Source of the DNA: Candidatus Zixiibacteriota bacterium
GTDB lineage: Bacteria > Zixibacteria > MSB-5A5 > SM1-73
Assembly (NCBI GenBank): GCA_029933635.1
Contig: JAOZNS010000196.1
Span: forward strand, 1-5,026
Length of the DNA: 5,026 bases
Direction: 5' to 3'
The position numbers were made by a program, and so were the translations under genes. The stretch's first letter is position 1. The number at the start of each line of letters is the position of its first letter. This document shows, piece after piece, positions 1-5,026 of the stretch. The notes below the pieces were generated by a model, which was not told where the DNA came from, did not search any database, and saw only the letters and a program-made list of their open reading frames with translations.

Positions 1-2797
1 CTGATAAGGTGAAGTCGAAGTTTCTAACCAGATATGTTCGAAGAACCGAGGAGAGATTAGATAGTCGGTGTTGTTTGGCTAAGAAGTTATATCCCGAGGA
101 GAAGGTCAGGTTAAGAAGGTCTGTCTTTTTTTCGACCTCTTTCCCTTCAGAAAAAGATCGGGTCTTGATCTGAATAAGGTTGTTAAGCCCGAAGCTCATA
201 GATTTCCTCCTTGCCCCCGATCCTCCTCTCCCGGTATATGAAAGGTATTCATTTTTGCGTTTAAACTCAGGCTGATAGGTAAAATTCACATTGGGCGTCA
301 TCACGTGTCTTATTCCCACCAGCTTTCCCAATCTGGGATAAAAAGTTCCGTAAAGGACGGTTCGGGCAGAGACGTTGGCAGAGTAGGTGCCTCGCCGGGC
401 GGAGCTGTTTCCCGTAATGGAAAAACTTTCAGAGAGATTGGTTTTAAACACATAATACCAGGTCTCCTGATAACGAAAACCCGGATTAAGGATCAACCAG
501 CCAGAAAGTTTCTGAGGGGCCGAAAAAGATAAGGAATTGTCGAAAACGGCAAATTTTTTTCTTTCAAAATAGCCCTCCCTTTTTCTTCGATACTGATAAT
601 TTACAAAATTTGAGGAGATGGTGTAGTAGATTGAATTATACCAACTTCTTTTGACTTTCTCCTCTGGCTTACTTTTTGGAGGAAAGAGGGGAAGGGATGG
701 ACGGGTGAAACTTATCACCGGAAGGTTGAGGGTTCGATCGTCCGTGTCCAAATTCCATCTATGATCAAAAGCCAGAGTGACGCTGGCGGTGCCCCATCTT
801 TTGCTCAAATTTGCCTGAGAATATAATGACCGGTTCCTTCTCTCCACCGGGTCCAGATTGAGATCACGCCAGTAGTCCTTATCACTTAAGAAGGTTCCTG
901 AGGCGGATAGGGAGAGGGTAGGGGAGAGGCTGTGCCGGTGATTAAAGCTTAAATCCCAGCGGTCGCGCTTGGTTTTGGTCAAAGTAGACAAATTCCAGCT
1001 GGAGTGGCGATTGAACGATCCTGATATACCTCCGTTTAAAACATACCGCTTGGCATACCGGATTTGAGATTTTATAAGCCATCCTGATCCTTCATAATAA
1101 TCGAAAGCAGCCTTGGCATCCCAGAAGTCCGAAGCGGCCCAGTAGTAGCCCAGATTTCGAATGAACCGATTGTTTCCCTCCAAATTTCCCAGATCAAACG
1201 TCAGAAATCCAGAATGCCTTCCCGGCTTTATTGGAAAGACATAGTAGGGGATGGCGGCGACGGGAAGATGACCGATATACAAAACCACCGGCTTAACGAT
1301 CACCTTATCCCGCGGGAGAATTTTCATCCTTCGAGCATAGAAGTGATAATGAGGGTGCTGGAGGTTGCAGGTGGTATAGGTCCCTTTATCTGCCAGAAGC
1401 ACCCTGTCCGCTATCTTTCTTAAAAGTTCCCCCTTATATGTTCCCCTTTGAATGCTGGTCACCCCTGCCTTGACTTTTCCTCTTCCCGTGCGCAGATCAT
1501 AGGTCATTCGCTCCCCTTTTATTTTGTCCTTTCCATCTTGAAGCACCGGAGAACCTTCCCAGACCTCCTCTTGCTCCTGCTGAACTTTGATCCCCTCTGC
1601 CACCAGAATTTGCTCCTCCGTCTGATAAAGGATCCTTCCGGCCGAAAGGGAGATCTGTCCATATTTAAGGTTGCACTGCTTTTGCAGGGTAATCAGATCC
1701 CGGGTTATATCATAATCGATCGTCTCTGCCGAATACCAGATGGTATCCTCGACACCTGAACTTTCGCCGGTCTGATTTCGAGGAAAAGTATACGTTCCCA
1801 TGGCTCCGCCTTTGATCAACACCCGATTCAACCGCTCATCCTCAAGGAACAGTTCGATGGTGTCGCCTGATGCTTCATTTTTATCCACGATCAGCTTCTT
1901 TTCGGTTTCTTTTGAAGATTGAGGGTAATACGTGCTGGTGGCATTTCCACAGGCTTTCACCTGTTTTGGTCTTTCATCCTGTAGATAGAAGAATATCTGC
2001 TTGGCAGAAAGGAAGCTTTCCCTGGTGGTTTGAGTTAAAGTATCGACCAGTTCAACGTGAGATGCTTTAGCCTTGCCCTCCACTTTAATTTCCTTTACCT
2101 GGTCCTCCTGGATGATAAGTTGCATCCCCTCCCCGGTGAGACGGTCCTTTTGTTTTTGTGCCTCCGGTGTTCCCTGAAGAATTATTTTGTTTTCTTTATT
2201 CATCCAGACAGCTTCGTCACAGGTGGCGATCATATCAGCTTTGGTCAGACGGACTTTTCCTTTTGCAATACCTTTTTCTTCTTCAATATGATATTCCAAA
2301 GTTTTTGCTGTAACCGTGATGGTGCTGTCACCCCTATCAGGCTTGAGGATCAAGACTGGGGACCGGGAGAAGACAACCAGTTTTGTTCTTCGGTCATATT
2401 CTCCATGTCCGCCGATTATCTTGGCATCCTCTTTTTTGCTGAATAAAACCACATCTCCATCCGCCACCACCCTTTTTGAATTTTTGTAATAGGTGACTCT
2501 GTCAGCGGTAAGGACATGCTCGGGATCTTCAATCCTCACGCTATCCATAAAGACCACCTGACCTGCGGTCCGATACCAGACAGCTCGATGGCTTTCTAAG
2601 CCCATCTCTCCATGCTTGAAGACGACATGACCCATCAGATTGATCATAACGTTGTTTTCCTCCAATCTGAGCTCAGAAGAATCAGCGTTCAAAAGCTGAA
2701 TGGATTCTCGGGGGGTCTTTTGGGCAAAACCGGCAGGGCAGAGTGAAAAGAGAAGGCAAATGCTAAGCCCAATGCAAGTCCACTTTATCCTATTCAT
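1..2797 (-). CDS. lptD: LPS-assembly outer-membrane protein LptD, C-terminus off the left edge
   Basis: LptD is the outer-membrane beta-barrel that, with LptE, inserts lipopolysaccharide into the outer leaflet. Reading the minus strand from ATG 2797-2795 gives 932 codons without a stop up to the window edge. Residues 1-25 form a signal peptide (MNRIKW, a hydrophobic core, cleavage likely after PAGFA). Residues about 33-250 carry OstA/LptA-like strands (ADRVTYYKNSKRVVADGDVV, then AKTLEYHIEEEKGIAKGKV). A second such stretch covers about 300-475. Residues 474-493 give the LptD signature YTTCNLQHPHYHFYARRMKI, followed by the barrel entry YYVFPIKPGRHSGFLT (518-533). Later barrel motifs are SDKDYWRDLNLDP (638-650), VISFTRPSLPLFP (694-706), LYGTFYPRLGKLVGIRHV (815-832) and MSFGLNN (867-873). 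An in-frame TGA at 2806-2804 rules out an upstream start, and the signal peptide supports this ATG. No clear Shine-Dalgarno sequence precedes it, so it may be translationally coupled to the short frame upstream. The periplasmic part, about 470 residues, is about twice that of E. coli LptD. The family assignment is confident; the missing C-terminus is only a window effect. Confidence 0.93.
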   Translation of the reverse strand, partial: MNRIKWTCIGLSICLLFSLCPAGFAQKTPRESIQLLNADSSELRLEENNVMINLMGHVVFKHGEMGLESHRAVWYRTAGQVVFMDSVRIEDPEHVLTADRVTYYKNSKRVVADGDVVLFSKKEDAKIIGGHGEYDRRTKLVVFSRSPVLILKPDRGDSTITVTAKTLEYHIEEEKGIAKGKVRLTKADMIATCDEAVWMNKENKIILQGTPEAQKQKDRLTGEGMQLIIQEDQVKEIKVEGKAKASHVELVDTLTQTTRESFLSAKQIFFYLQDERPKQVKACGNATSTYYPQSSKETEKKLIVDKNEASGDTIELFLEDERLNRVLIKGGAMGTYTFPRNQTGESSGVEDTIWYSAETIDYDITRDLITLQKQCNLKYGQISLSAGRILYQTEEQILVAEGIKVQQEQEEVWEGSPVLQDGKDKIKGERMTYDLRTGRGKVKAGVTSIQRGTYKGELLRKIADRVLLADKGTYTTCNLQHPHYHFYARRMKILPRDKVIVKPVVLYIGHLPVAAIPYYVFPIKPGRHSGFLTFDLGNLEGNNRFIRNLGYYWAASDFWDAKAAFDYYEGSGWLIKSQIRYAKRYVLNGGISGSFNRHSSWNLSTLTKTKRDRWDLSFNHRHSLSPTLSLSASGTFLSDKDYWRDLNLDPVERRNRSLYSQANLSKRWGTASVTLAFDHRWNLDTDDRTLNLPVISFTRPSLPLFPPKSKPEEKVKRSWYNSIYYTISSNFVNYQYRRKREGYFERKKFAVFDNSLSFSAPQKLSGWLILNPGFRYQETWYYVFKTNLSESFSITGNSSARRGTYSANVSARTVLYGTFYPRLGKLVGIRHVMTPNVNFTYQPEFKRKNEYLSYTGRGGSGARRKSMSFGLNNLIQIKTRSFSEGKEVEKKTDLLNLTFSSGYNFLAKQHRLSNLSSVLRTYLVRNFDFTLS

Positions 2798-2803
2798 ATA
2801 CCA

Positions 2804-3007
2804 TCATGCTTTAAATGGTTTTCGAAAAGTTGCTTTTATCCAACTCAAGAAGAATTCGCCATCCATATGAGATTTCGGTCTCCTCCAAAGATATTTATAC
2901 CACTTAAGATATCTAAACAACAATCGGTAGGCAAGATTTTTAACCATCAAAAGGTCCAAAACGCAAATCGGGATTTTTGTAATCTGATCAAGAAGCTCAG
3001 GAGCCAC
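2804..3007 (-). CDS. Short unrecognised open frame upstream of lptD, possible 3' remnant of a truncated gene
   Basis: I do not recognise this frame. From GTG 3007 it encodes 67 residues rich in basic and aromatic residues (for example YRLLFRYLKWYKYLWRRPKS) and has no signal peptide. The frame stays open upstream to 3094, where a TAA (minus strand 3097-3095) closes it, so the GTG is only one possible start; the match to a ribosome binding site before it is weak. Its TGA lies in the same frame as lptD, with just two codons before the lptD ATG, a spacing typical of operon partners with coupled translation. The rightward promoter at 3064-3101 and the accessory DNA begin right at the 5' limit of this frame. 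That is consistent with the frame being the tail of a gene cut off by an insertion or rearrangement. It could equally be a chance frame in an lptD leader. Confidence 0.35.
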   Translation of the reverse strand: MAPELLDQITKIPICVLDLLMVKNLAYRLLFRYLKWYKYLWRRPKSHMDGEFFLSWIKATFRKPFKA

Positions 3008-3063
3008 AGGATCCTGACAACATAATTCTGCAAAATGAATATGGAAAAGCCTTCTAAAAATTC

Positions 3064-3101
3064 TTGACAGGGTTGCACAAATGATTATAAATGATTATAA
3101 T
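3064..3101 (+). promoter_or_regulatory. Overlapping tandem sigma-70-type promoters reading right
   Basis: Two promoter-like pairs overlap. TTGACA (3064-3069) is followed after 16 nt by TATAAA (3086-3091). TTGCAC (3073-3078) is followed after 17 nt by a perfect TATAAT (3096-3101). The doubling of the -10 region comes from a tandem 10-nt repeat. Transcription would run rightward, away from lptD, into the leader, the REP copies and the hydrolase gene. Promoter function is inferred from consensus matches only. Confidence 0.6.
3081..3100 (+). repeat. Perfect tandem duplication of a 10-nt unit containing the -10 box
   Basis: The unit ATGATTATAA occurs twice in a row (3081-3090 and 3091-3100). Each copy ends in a -10-like TATAA. 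The duplication creates two alternative -10 boxes, each in register with its own -35 hexamer. It could be slippage-derived and a source of promoter variation. Confidence 0.6.
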
Positions 3102-3200
3102 GGATCATATAAACAGAATCGATTTCGCCAGAAATAGGGCGATTAGGAGGTAGCGAGAAAACAGACATATCTCAGAAATGCTCAATGGCGGGTGACGGGC
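3102..3200 (+). other. Gene-less leader with an orphan Shine-Dalgarno sequence
   Basis: Downstream of the strong promoter there is a small hairpin (TCGCC 3125-3129 with GGCGA 3138-3142, 8-nt loop). A perfect Shine-Dalgarno AGGAGGT follows at 3145-3151. No start codon lies at usable distance. The first ATG (3178) gives only five codons (MLNGG) before TGA. An 8-nt direct repeat GGCGGGTG (3187-3194, 3198-3205) leads into the first REP hairpin. The stretch looks like the 5' end of an expression unit whose gene has been replaced by the downstream accessory DNA. It does not match a riboswitch class I can identify. Confidence 0.4.
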
Positions 3201-3240
3201 GGGTGGCTCACAGCTCTGCTGTGAGATAGTTGGATCGAGC
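3201..3240 (+). repeat. REP-like palindrome, type A, left copy
   Basis: The stem is CTCACAGC (3207-3214) paired with GCTGTGAG (3218-3225), 8 bp with the 3-nt loop TCT. It is preceded by GGGTGG and followed by ATAGTTGGATCGAGC. It matches 4987-5026 at 39 of 40 positions; the difference is C3216 against T5002, in the loop. The GGTG just 5' of the stem is present in all four copies and could be the counterpart of the conserved tetranucleotide that RAYT proteins read beside REP hairpins. Confidence 0.8.
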
Positions 3241-3257
3241 AATCAGGCTTCCTGGCC
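3241..3257 (+). other. Spacer between left REP copies
   Basis: This 17-nt spacer separates the type A and type B palindromes. It holds a tiny inverted repeat CAGG-CTT-CCTG (3244-3254). Paired palindromes with a short spacer resemble the clustered REP arrangement of bacterial interspersed mosaic elements, although here both copies have the same orientation. Confidence 0.35.
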
Positions 3258-3285
3258 GGGTGCCCCACAGCTTGCTGTGGGATAG
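3258..3285 (+). repeat. REP-like palindrome, type B, left copy
   Basis: The stem is CCCACAGC (3264-3271) paired with GCTGTGGG (3274-3281), 8 bp around TT. It is preceded by GGGTGC and followed by ATAG. Compared with type A, the second stem pair is C-G (3265/3280) instead of T-A (3208/3224), a compensatory change. The copy is nearly identical to 4425-4452, but the sequence beyond GATAG differs. Confidence 0.78.
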
Positions 3286-3330
3286 GGACCGCTGGCGCTT
3301 CATGGCGGCAGGTGAGCTTGGTCGTTAAGC
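3286..3330 (+). other. Possible R' half of an integron attC-like site before the hydrolase gene
   Basis: The stretch ends in GTTAAGC (3324-3330), which fits the attC core consensus GTTRRRY. It is preceded by GAGCTTGGTC, read on the opposite strand as GACCAAGCTC after GCTTAAC, a style resembling attC arms of environmental cassettes. A matching RYYYAAC partner is not found to the left, where the REP copies lie. A 7-nt degenerate match is easily met by chance, so this is a hint only. A weak promoter-like pair (TTGGTC 3318-3323, TAACAA 3341-3346, 17 nt apart) is also present. Confidence 0.22.
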
Positions 3331-3355
3331 TTTTAAACTGTAACAAAATAAATTT

Positions 3356-3362
3356 GGAGGAG
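3356..3362 (+). promoter_or_regulatory. Shine-Dalgarno sequence of the hydrolase gene
   Basis: GGAGGAG lies 5 nt before ATG 3368. It fixes the start of the lipoprotein gene and is consistent with the signal peptide that begins there. Confidence 0.8.
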
Positions 3363-3367
3363 TCCTT

Positions 3368-4369
3368 ATGATAGCTAAAACGTCGGCAAAATACATATTA
3401 TTAATATTCTTTTTAATATCGCTATTATTATCTTGCGATGATAAACCAACATCAACAAATCCTGAAGATAATTCCGAAAGCAGCATAATCATTAGTCCGG
3501 AGATGCCACCTGGTGATACCTATCCTGAAAGTGAAATTTTAGATATATTAATATATCAATCTCATGTCCAACTTATTTCAAGCTCATGCTACAGCGATTC
3601 GAGTGATCCTAATTATCCTGAAATTATTTTTATTGCTAATAATGTTGTAAAAACATTCGCATTTGTTTGGTTGCCGGAAAACTGGCATAATTTTTCAAAT
3701 AAAGATAAAAGGATGATTATTCATTTACATGGTCATTGCGGCATTGGTACAAAGCACTTTTGTAAATGGTGTGAATTGGCAAATGAGAGGAATATTGCGG
3801 TGCTTTCATTACAATACTGGATGGGGGAAGATGAATGGGGGGATGGAAATCCTAAACCAGATGGTGATTATTCTTACTATATTACAGGTCCTGGTCAAAC
3901 TTGTGGATGGCATCTGAACATTGAAACTGACATCTATCCATTTATCGATAAGTTAATGGAATATTATGATGTCCATTCGGTTATGCTTCATGGTTTCTCA
4001 ATGGCTGCCGCTACAAGCGTAATCGTCGACTATCGTGATAAACACAATCGGGATATAATTGATTTTACTGTATTTAATGCGGGGCATATTGATTCAAATC
4101 ATTATTTTTATCAAGAAATTGAGTCAAACCCCGATGGTGGTCCTTTTAGAAATGAAAATTATTTTTTCTTTCTGGAAAATATTGATGCGAATACTTATGC
4201 TCAACAATCATCAACAAGAGAATTTTTGATAAACAAAGGAGTTACAGATATCGAAACAGTTATTGCAGAAGATGGCGGTTATCAACATGGTGCGTTATTA
4301 AATAATGAAGATTTTTTACCAGTGCGTGAACGTATCATTTCGCTGTATGACTCATTAACAACAAATTGA
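3368..4369 (+). CDS. Secreted lipoprotein with alpha/beta-hydrolase fold, putative esterase
   Basis: The 333-residue product starts with a lipoprotein signal peptide: MIAKTSAKY, a hydrophobic stretch 10-21, and lipobox LLSC with lipidated Cys23. Asp24-Asp25 follow, which in enterobacteria would favour inner-membrane retention. A Ser/Asn/Glu-rich linker runs to about 50. The catalytic domain shows an oxyanion-type loop HLHGHCG (119-125), nucleophile elbow GFSMA (209-213, Ser211), candidate acid Asp273 after strand YFFFLEN, and candidate His307 in GGYQHGAL. These fit a Ser-Asp-His triad of the alpha/beta-hydrolase superfamily, in the style of extracellular esterases and polyester depolymerases; the substrate cannot be read from the sequence. 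Five cysteines besides Cys23 (74, 124, 132, 135, 179) could form disulfides. The gene is strikingly AT-rich (sampled lines about 25-38% G+C), unlike lptD and the transposase gene, suggesting acquisition from another source. It has a good Shine-Dalgarno sequence; its own promoter is unclear, and the tandem promoter at 3064-3101 could serve it. Fold call fairly sure, function open. Confidence 0.8.
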   Translation: MIAKTSAKYILLIFFLISLLLSCDDKPTSTNPEDNSESSIIISPEMPPGDTYPESEILDILIYQSHVQLISSSCYSDSSDPNYPEIIFIANNVVKTFAFVWLPENWHNFSNKDKRMIIHLHGHCGIGTKHFCKWCELANERNIAVLSLQYWMGEDEWGDGNPKPDGDYSYYITGPGQTCGWHLNIETDIYPFIDKLMEYYDVHSVMLHGFSMAAATSVIVDYRDKHNRDIIDFTVFNAGHIDSNHYFYQEIESNPDGGPFRNENYFFFLENIDANTYAQQSSTREFLINKGVTDIETVIAEDGGYQHGALLNNEDFLPVRERIISLYDSLTTN

Positions 4370-4424
4370 TGAAATTTTGTATAATTACATATATTTAATT
4401 AATTACAACCTAACGCCGCCCCCC
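4370..4424 (+). other. AT-rich tail of the hydrolase gene with a possible attC R''-like core
   Basis: After the stop come about 35 nt of almost pure A/T including the palindrome TTAATTAATTAA-like stretch (4396-4405). The composition then switches abruptly to GC-rich at ACCTAAC (4408-4414) followed by GCCGCCCCCC. ACCTAAC fits the attC R'' core consensus RYYYAAC and sits 38 nt after the stop codon, where a cassette attC would begin. The type B palindrome follows immediately, and no GTTRRRY partner is seen before the transposase gene. No T-tract terminator is visible. The compositional switch is real; the attC reading is speculative. Confidence 0.25.
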
Positions 4425-4452
4425 GGGTGGCCCACAGCTTGCTGTGGGATAG
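4425..4452 (+). repeat. REP-like palindrome, type B, right copy, before the transposase gene
   Basis: The stem is CCCACAGC (4431-4438) paired with GCTGTGGG (4441-4448) around TT. It is preceded by GGGTGG and followed by ATAG. It lies 22 nt before the transposase start and in the same orientation as the other copies. It may be a recognition site of the adjacent enzyme, and as an RNA hairpin in the leader it could also affect the enzyme's expression. Confidence 0.8.
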
Positions 4453-4474
4453 CTGTTTGAGGTAATCACGTTTC

Positions 4475-4972
4475 ATGACCAAGCTAAGACACTACGATGA
4501 TTTAGGCACTGTAAGGTTTGTTACGTTCAGTTGCTATTATCGGCTGCCGAGTTTGAACCATCCGGGAGCGAAGGAAATCGTCGTCGAGGAGCTGGATCGG
4601 GCCAGAGCCAAACACGGGTTTCGACTCTTGGGATATGTTCTTATGCCGGACCATGTGCACCTGGTGCTTTTTCCTCCAGAGGGGATGAAACTTGGCCTGG
4701 TCATCCGCGAGATCAAGTCTCGCTCGGCGAGGCGTTACTTTGCCACAGCCCAGATTGGGCCATCTGGAGTTACCCGAGTGTTCTGGCAGCGCCGATGCTA
4801 CGATCACAACTGCCGAACACCTGAAACGGTTCGTGAGAAGATTCGGTATTGCCACAACAATCCAGTGAAACGTGGTCTGGTATCCGATCCATCTGAATGG
4901 AAGTGGTCAAGTTACAATTGGTATCAGGGTATAAAAGACGTTCCTTTGATGATGGATCCGATCGCTCTATGA
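4475..4972 (+). CDS. REP-associated tyrosine transposase (RAYT, Y1/HUH superfamily)
   Basis: RAYT proteins are single-strand HUH nucleases related to IS200/IS605 TnpA. They bind and cleave REP hairpins and are thought to spread or maintain them. The 165-residue product has the family's usual length. It shows the N-terminal strand VRFVTFSCYYR (13-23), the metal-binding HUH motif in YVLMPDHVHLVLFP (54-67, His60 and His62) and the helix REIKSRSARRYF (78-89). FWQRRCYDH (103-111) follows, then KIRYCHNNPVKRGLV (122-136), whose Tyr125 aligns with the catalytic tyrosine of the family, and the closing EWKWSSYNWY (141-150). All key residues are present, so it looks active. An in-frame TAA at 4463-4465 makes ATG 4475 the first possible start; the Shine-Dalgarno TGAGG (4458-4462) is spaced rather long, 12 nt. 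REP palindromes flank it closely, 22 nt upstream and 14 nt downstream. Sampled G+C (about 50-63%) is far above the hydrolase gene next door. Confidence 0.92.
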   Translation: MTKLRHYDDLGTVRFVTFSCYYRLPSLNHPGAKEIVVEELDRARAKHGFRLLGYVLMPDHVHLVLFPPEGMKLGLVIREIKSRSARRYFATAQIGPSGVTRVFWQRRCYDHNCRTPETVREKIRYCHNNPVKRGLVSDPSEWKWSSYNWYQGIKDVPLMMDPIAL

Positions 4973-4986
4973 GAGATTTAAGAGAT

Positions 4987-5026
4987 GGGTGGCTCACAGC
5001 TTTGCTGTGAGATAGTTGGATCGAGC
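4987..5026 (+). repeat. REP-like palindrome, type A, right copy, at the window edge
   Basis: The stem is CTCACAGC (4993-5000) paired with GCTGTGAG (5004-5011) around a TTT loop. It is preceded by GGGTGG and followed by ATAGTTGGATCGAGC to the last base. It is a 39-of-40 copy of 3201-3240. The similarity may continue past the window, so its right limit is unknown. Confidence 0.8.

Larger units (their letters stand above)
3201..5026 (+). mobile_element. Candidate composite RAYT/REP element with a passenger gene
   Basis: The segment starts and ends with the same 40-nt sequence (3201-3240 and 4987-5026, one mismatch). Two closely related palindromes lie inside (3258-3285, 4425-4452). It contains one gene for a REP-associated tyrosine transposase next to the right-hand pair, and one unrelated AT-rich gene between the inner pair. 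The order is REP-A, REP-B, hydrolase, REP-B, RAYT, REP-A. RAYT genes bracketed by their own REP sequences are a known arrangement; a passenger held between further copies is the unusual part. The element's true boundaries are not established because the right repeat touches the window edge, and the repeats may simply be scattered genomic REPs. No target-site duplication is seen, as expected for HUH enzymes. Confidence 0.5.

Noticed and set aside
305..2446. Several open frames of 66-129 codons on the plus strand opposite lptD
   Set aside because: They lie entirely within the continuous lptD frame on the other strand, lack ribosome binding sites and read as low-quality antisense translations.
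1..2797. Frameshift or pseudogene status of lptD
   Set aside because: Reading every codon from 2797 to 2 showed no stop and conserved motifs in order, so the missing stop is only the window edge.
3121..3151. Riboswitch in the leader after the tandem promoter
   Set aside because: Only a 5-bp stem is visible and the conserved core of known classes such as the cyclic-di-GMP type is absent.
3201..3285. CRISPR-like repeat array
   Set aside because: Only two unevenly spaced palindromes occur here, with a 17-nt gap, differing stems and no cas genes; the nearby RAYT explains them better.
3318..3346. Dedicated promoter directly before the hydrolase gene
   Set aside because: TTGGTC and TAACAA have the right spacing but match the consensus poorly, so it is not listed as a separate feature.
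4425..4452. Rho-independent terminator after the hydrolase gene
   Set aside because: The GC-rich hairpin has no T-tract on either strand, and the same sequence recurs elsewhere as a repeat.
4502..4997. Minus-strand and alternative plus-strand frames overlapping the transposase gene
   Set aside because: The transposase frame has unmistakable family motifs; the overlapping frames show none and are shadows.

Overview
The window suggests a Gram-negative, lipopolysaccharide-bearing bacterium. A large LptD-type outer-membrane protein occupies the left half, and the second gene encodes a secreted lipoprotein. No taxonomic marker is present. A deep-branching environmental lineage is plausible, but that is inference.

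Positions 1-2797 (minus strand) hold one uninterrupted reading frame of at least 932 codons that runs off the left edge. It is an lptD homologue with a signal peptide, an unusually long periplasmic OstA/LptA-like region and most of the beta-barrel. Directly upstream, in the same frame and separated by only a stop and two codons, is a short open frame (2804-3007, open back to 3094). It may be the 3' remnant of an operon partner.

Positions 3064-3200 hold a strong rightward sigma-70-type tandem promoter and a perfect Shine-Dalgarno sequence with no proper gene behind it. The leader runs into the first of four short palindromic repeats.

Positions 3201-5026 form the accessory part. Four REP-like hairpins in the same orientation share the pattern GGGTGsCyCACAGC-loop-GCTGTGrGATAG. 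They are arranged as outer type A (3201, 4987) and inner type B (3258, 4425). Between the two B copies lies a very AT-rich gene for a secreted alpha/beta-hydrolase-fold lipoprotein (3368-4369). Between the right-hand B and A copies lies a REP-associated tyrosine transposase (RAYT, 4475-4972) with intact HUH and tyrosine motifs. The order is A-B-hydrolase-B-RAYT-A. This reads as a RAYT/REP mobile unit, possibly with a captured passenger gene, inserted beside lptD. The passenger is also bordered by short sequences matching integron attC core consensus sites; this is a weak but checkable hint that it was once a gene cassette.

The two halves are not obviously linked in function. The left is conserved envelope biogenesis and the right is mobile or recently acquired DNA.
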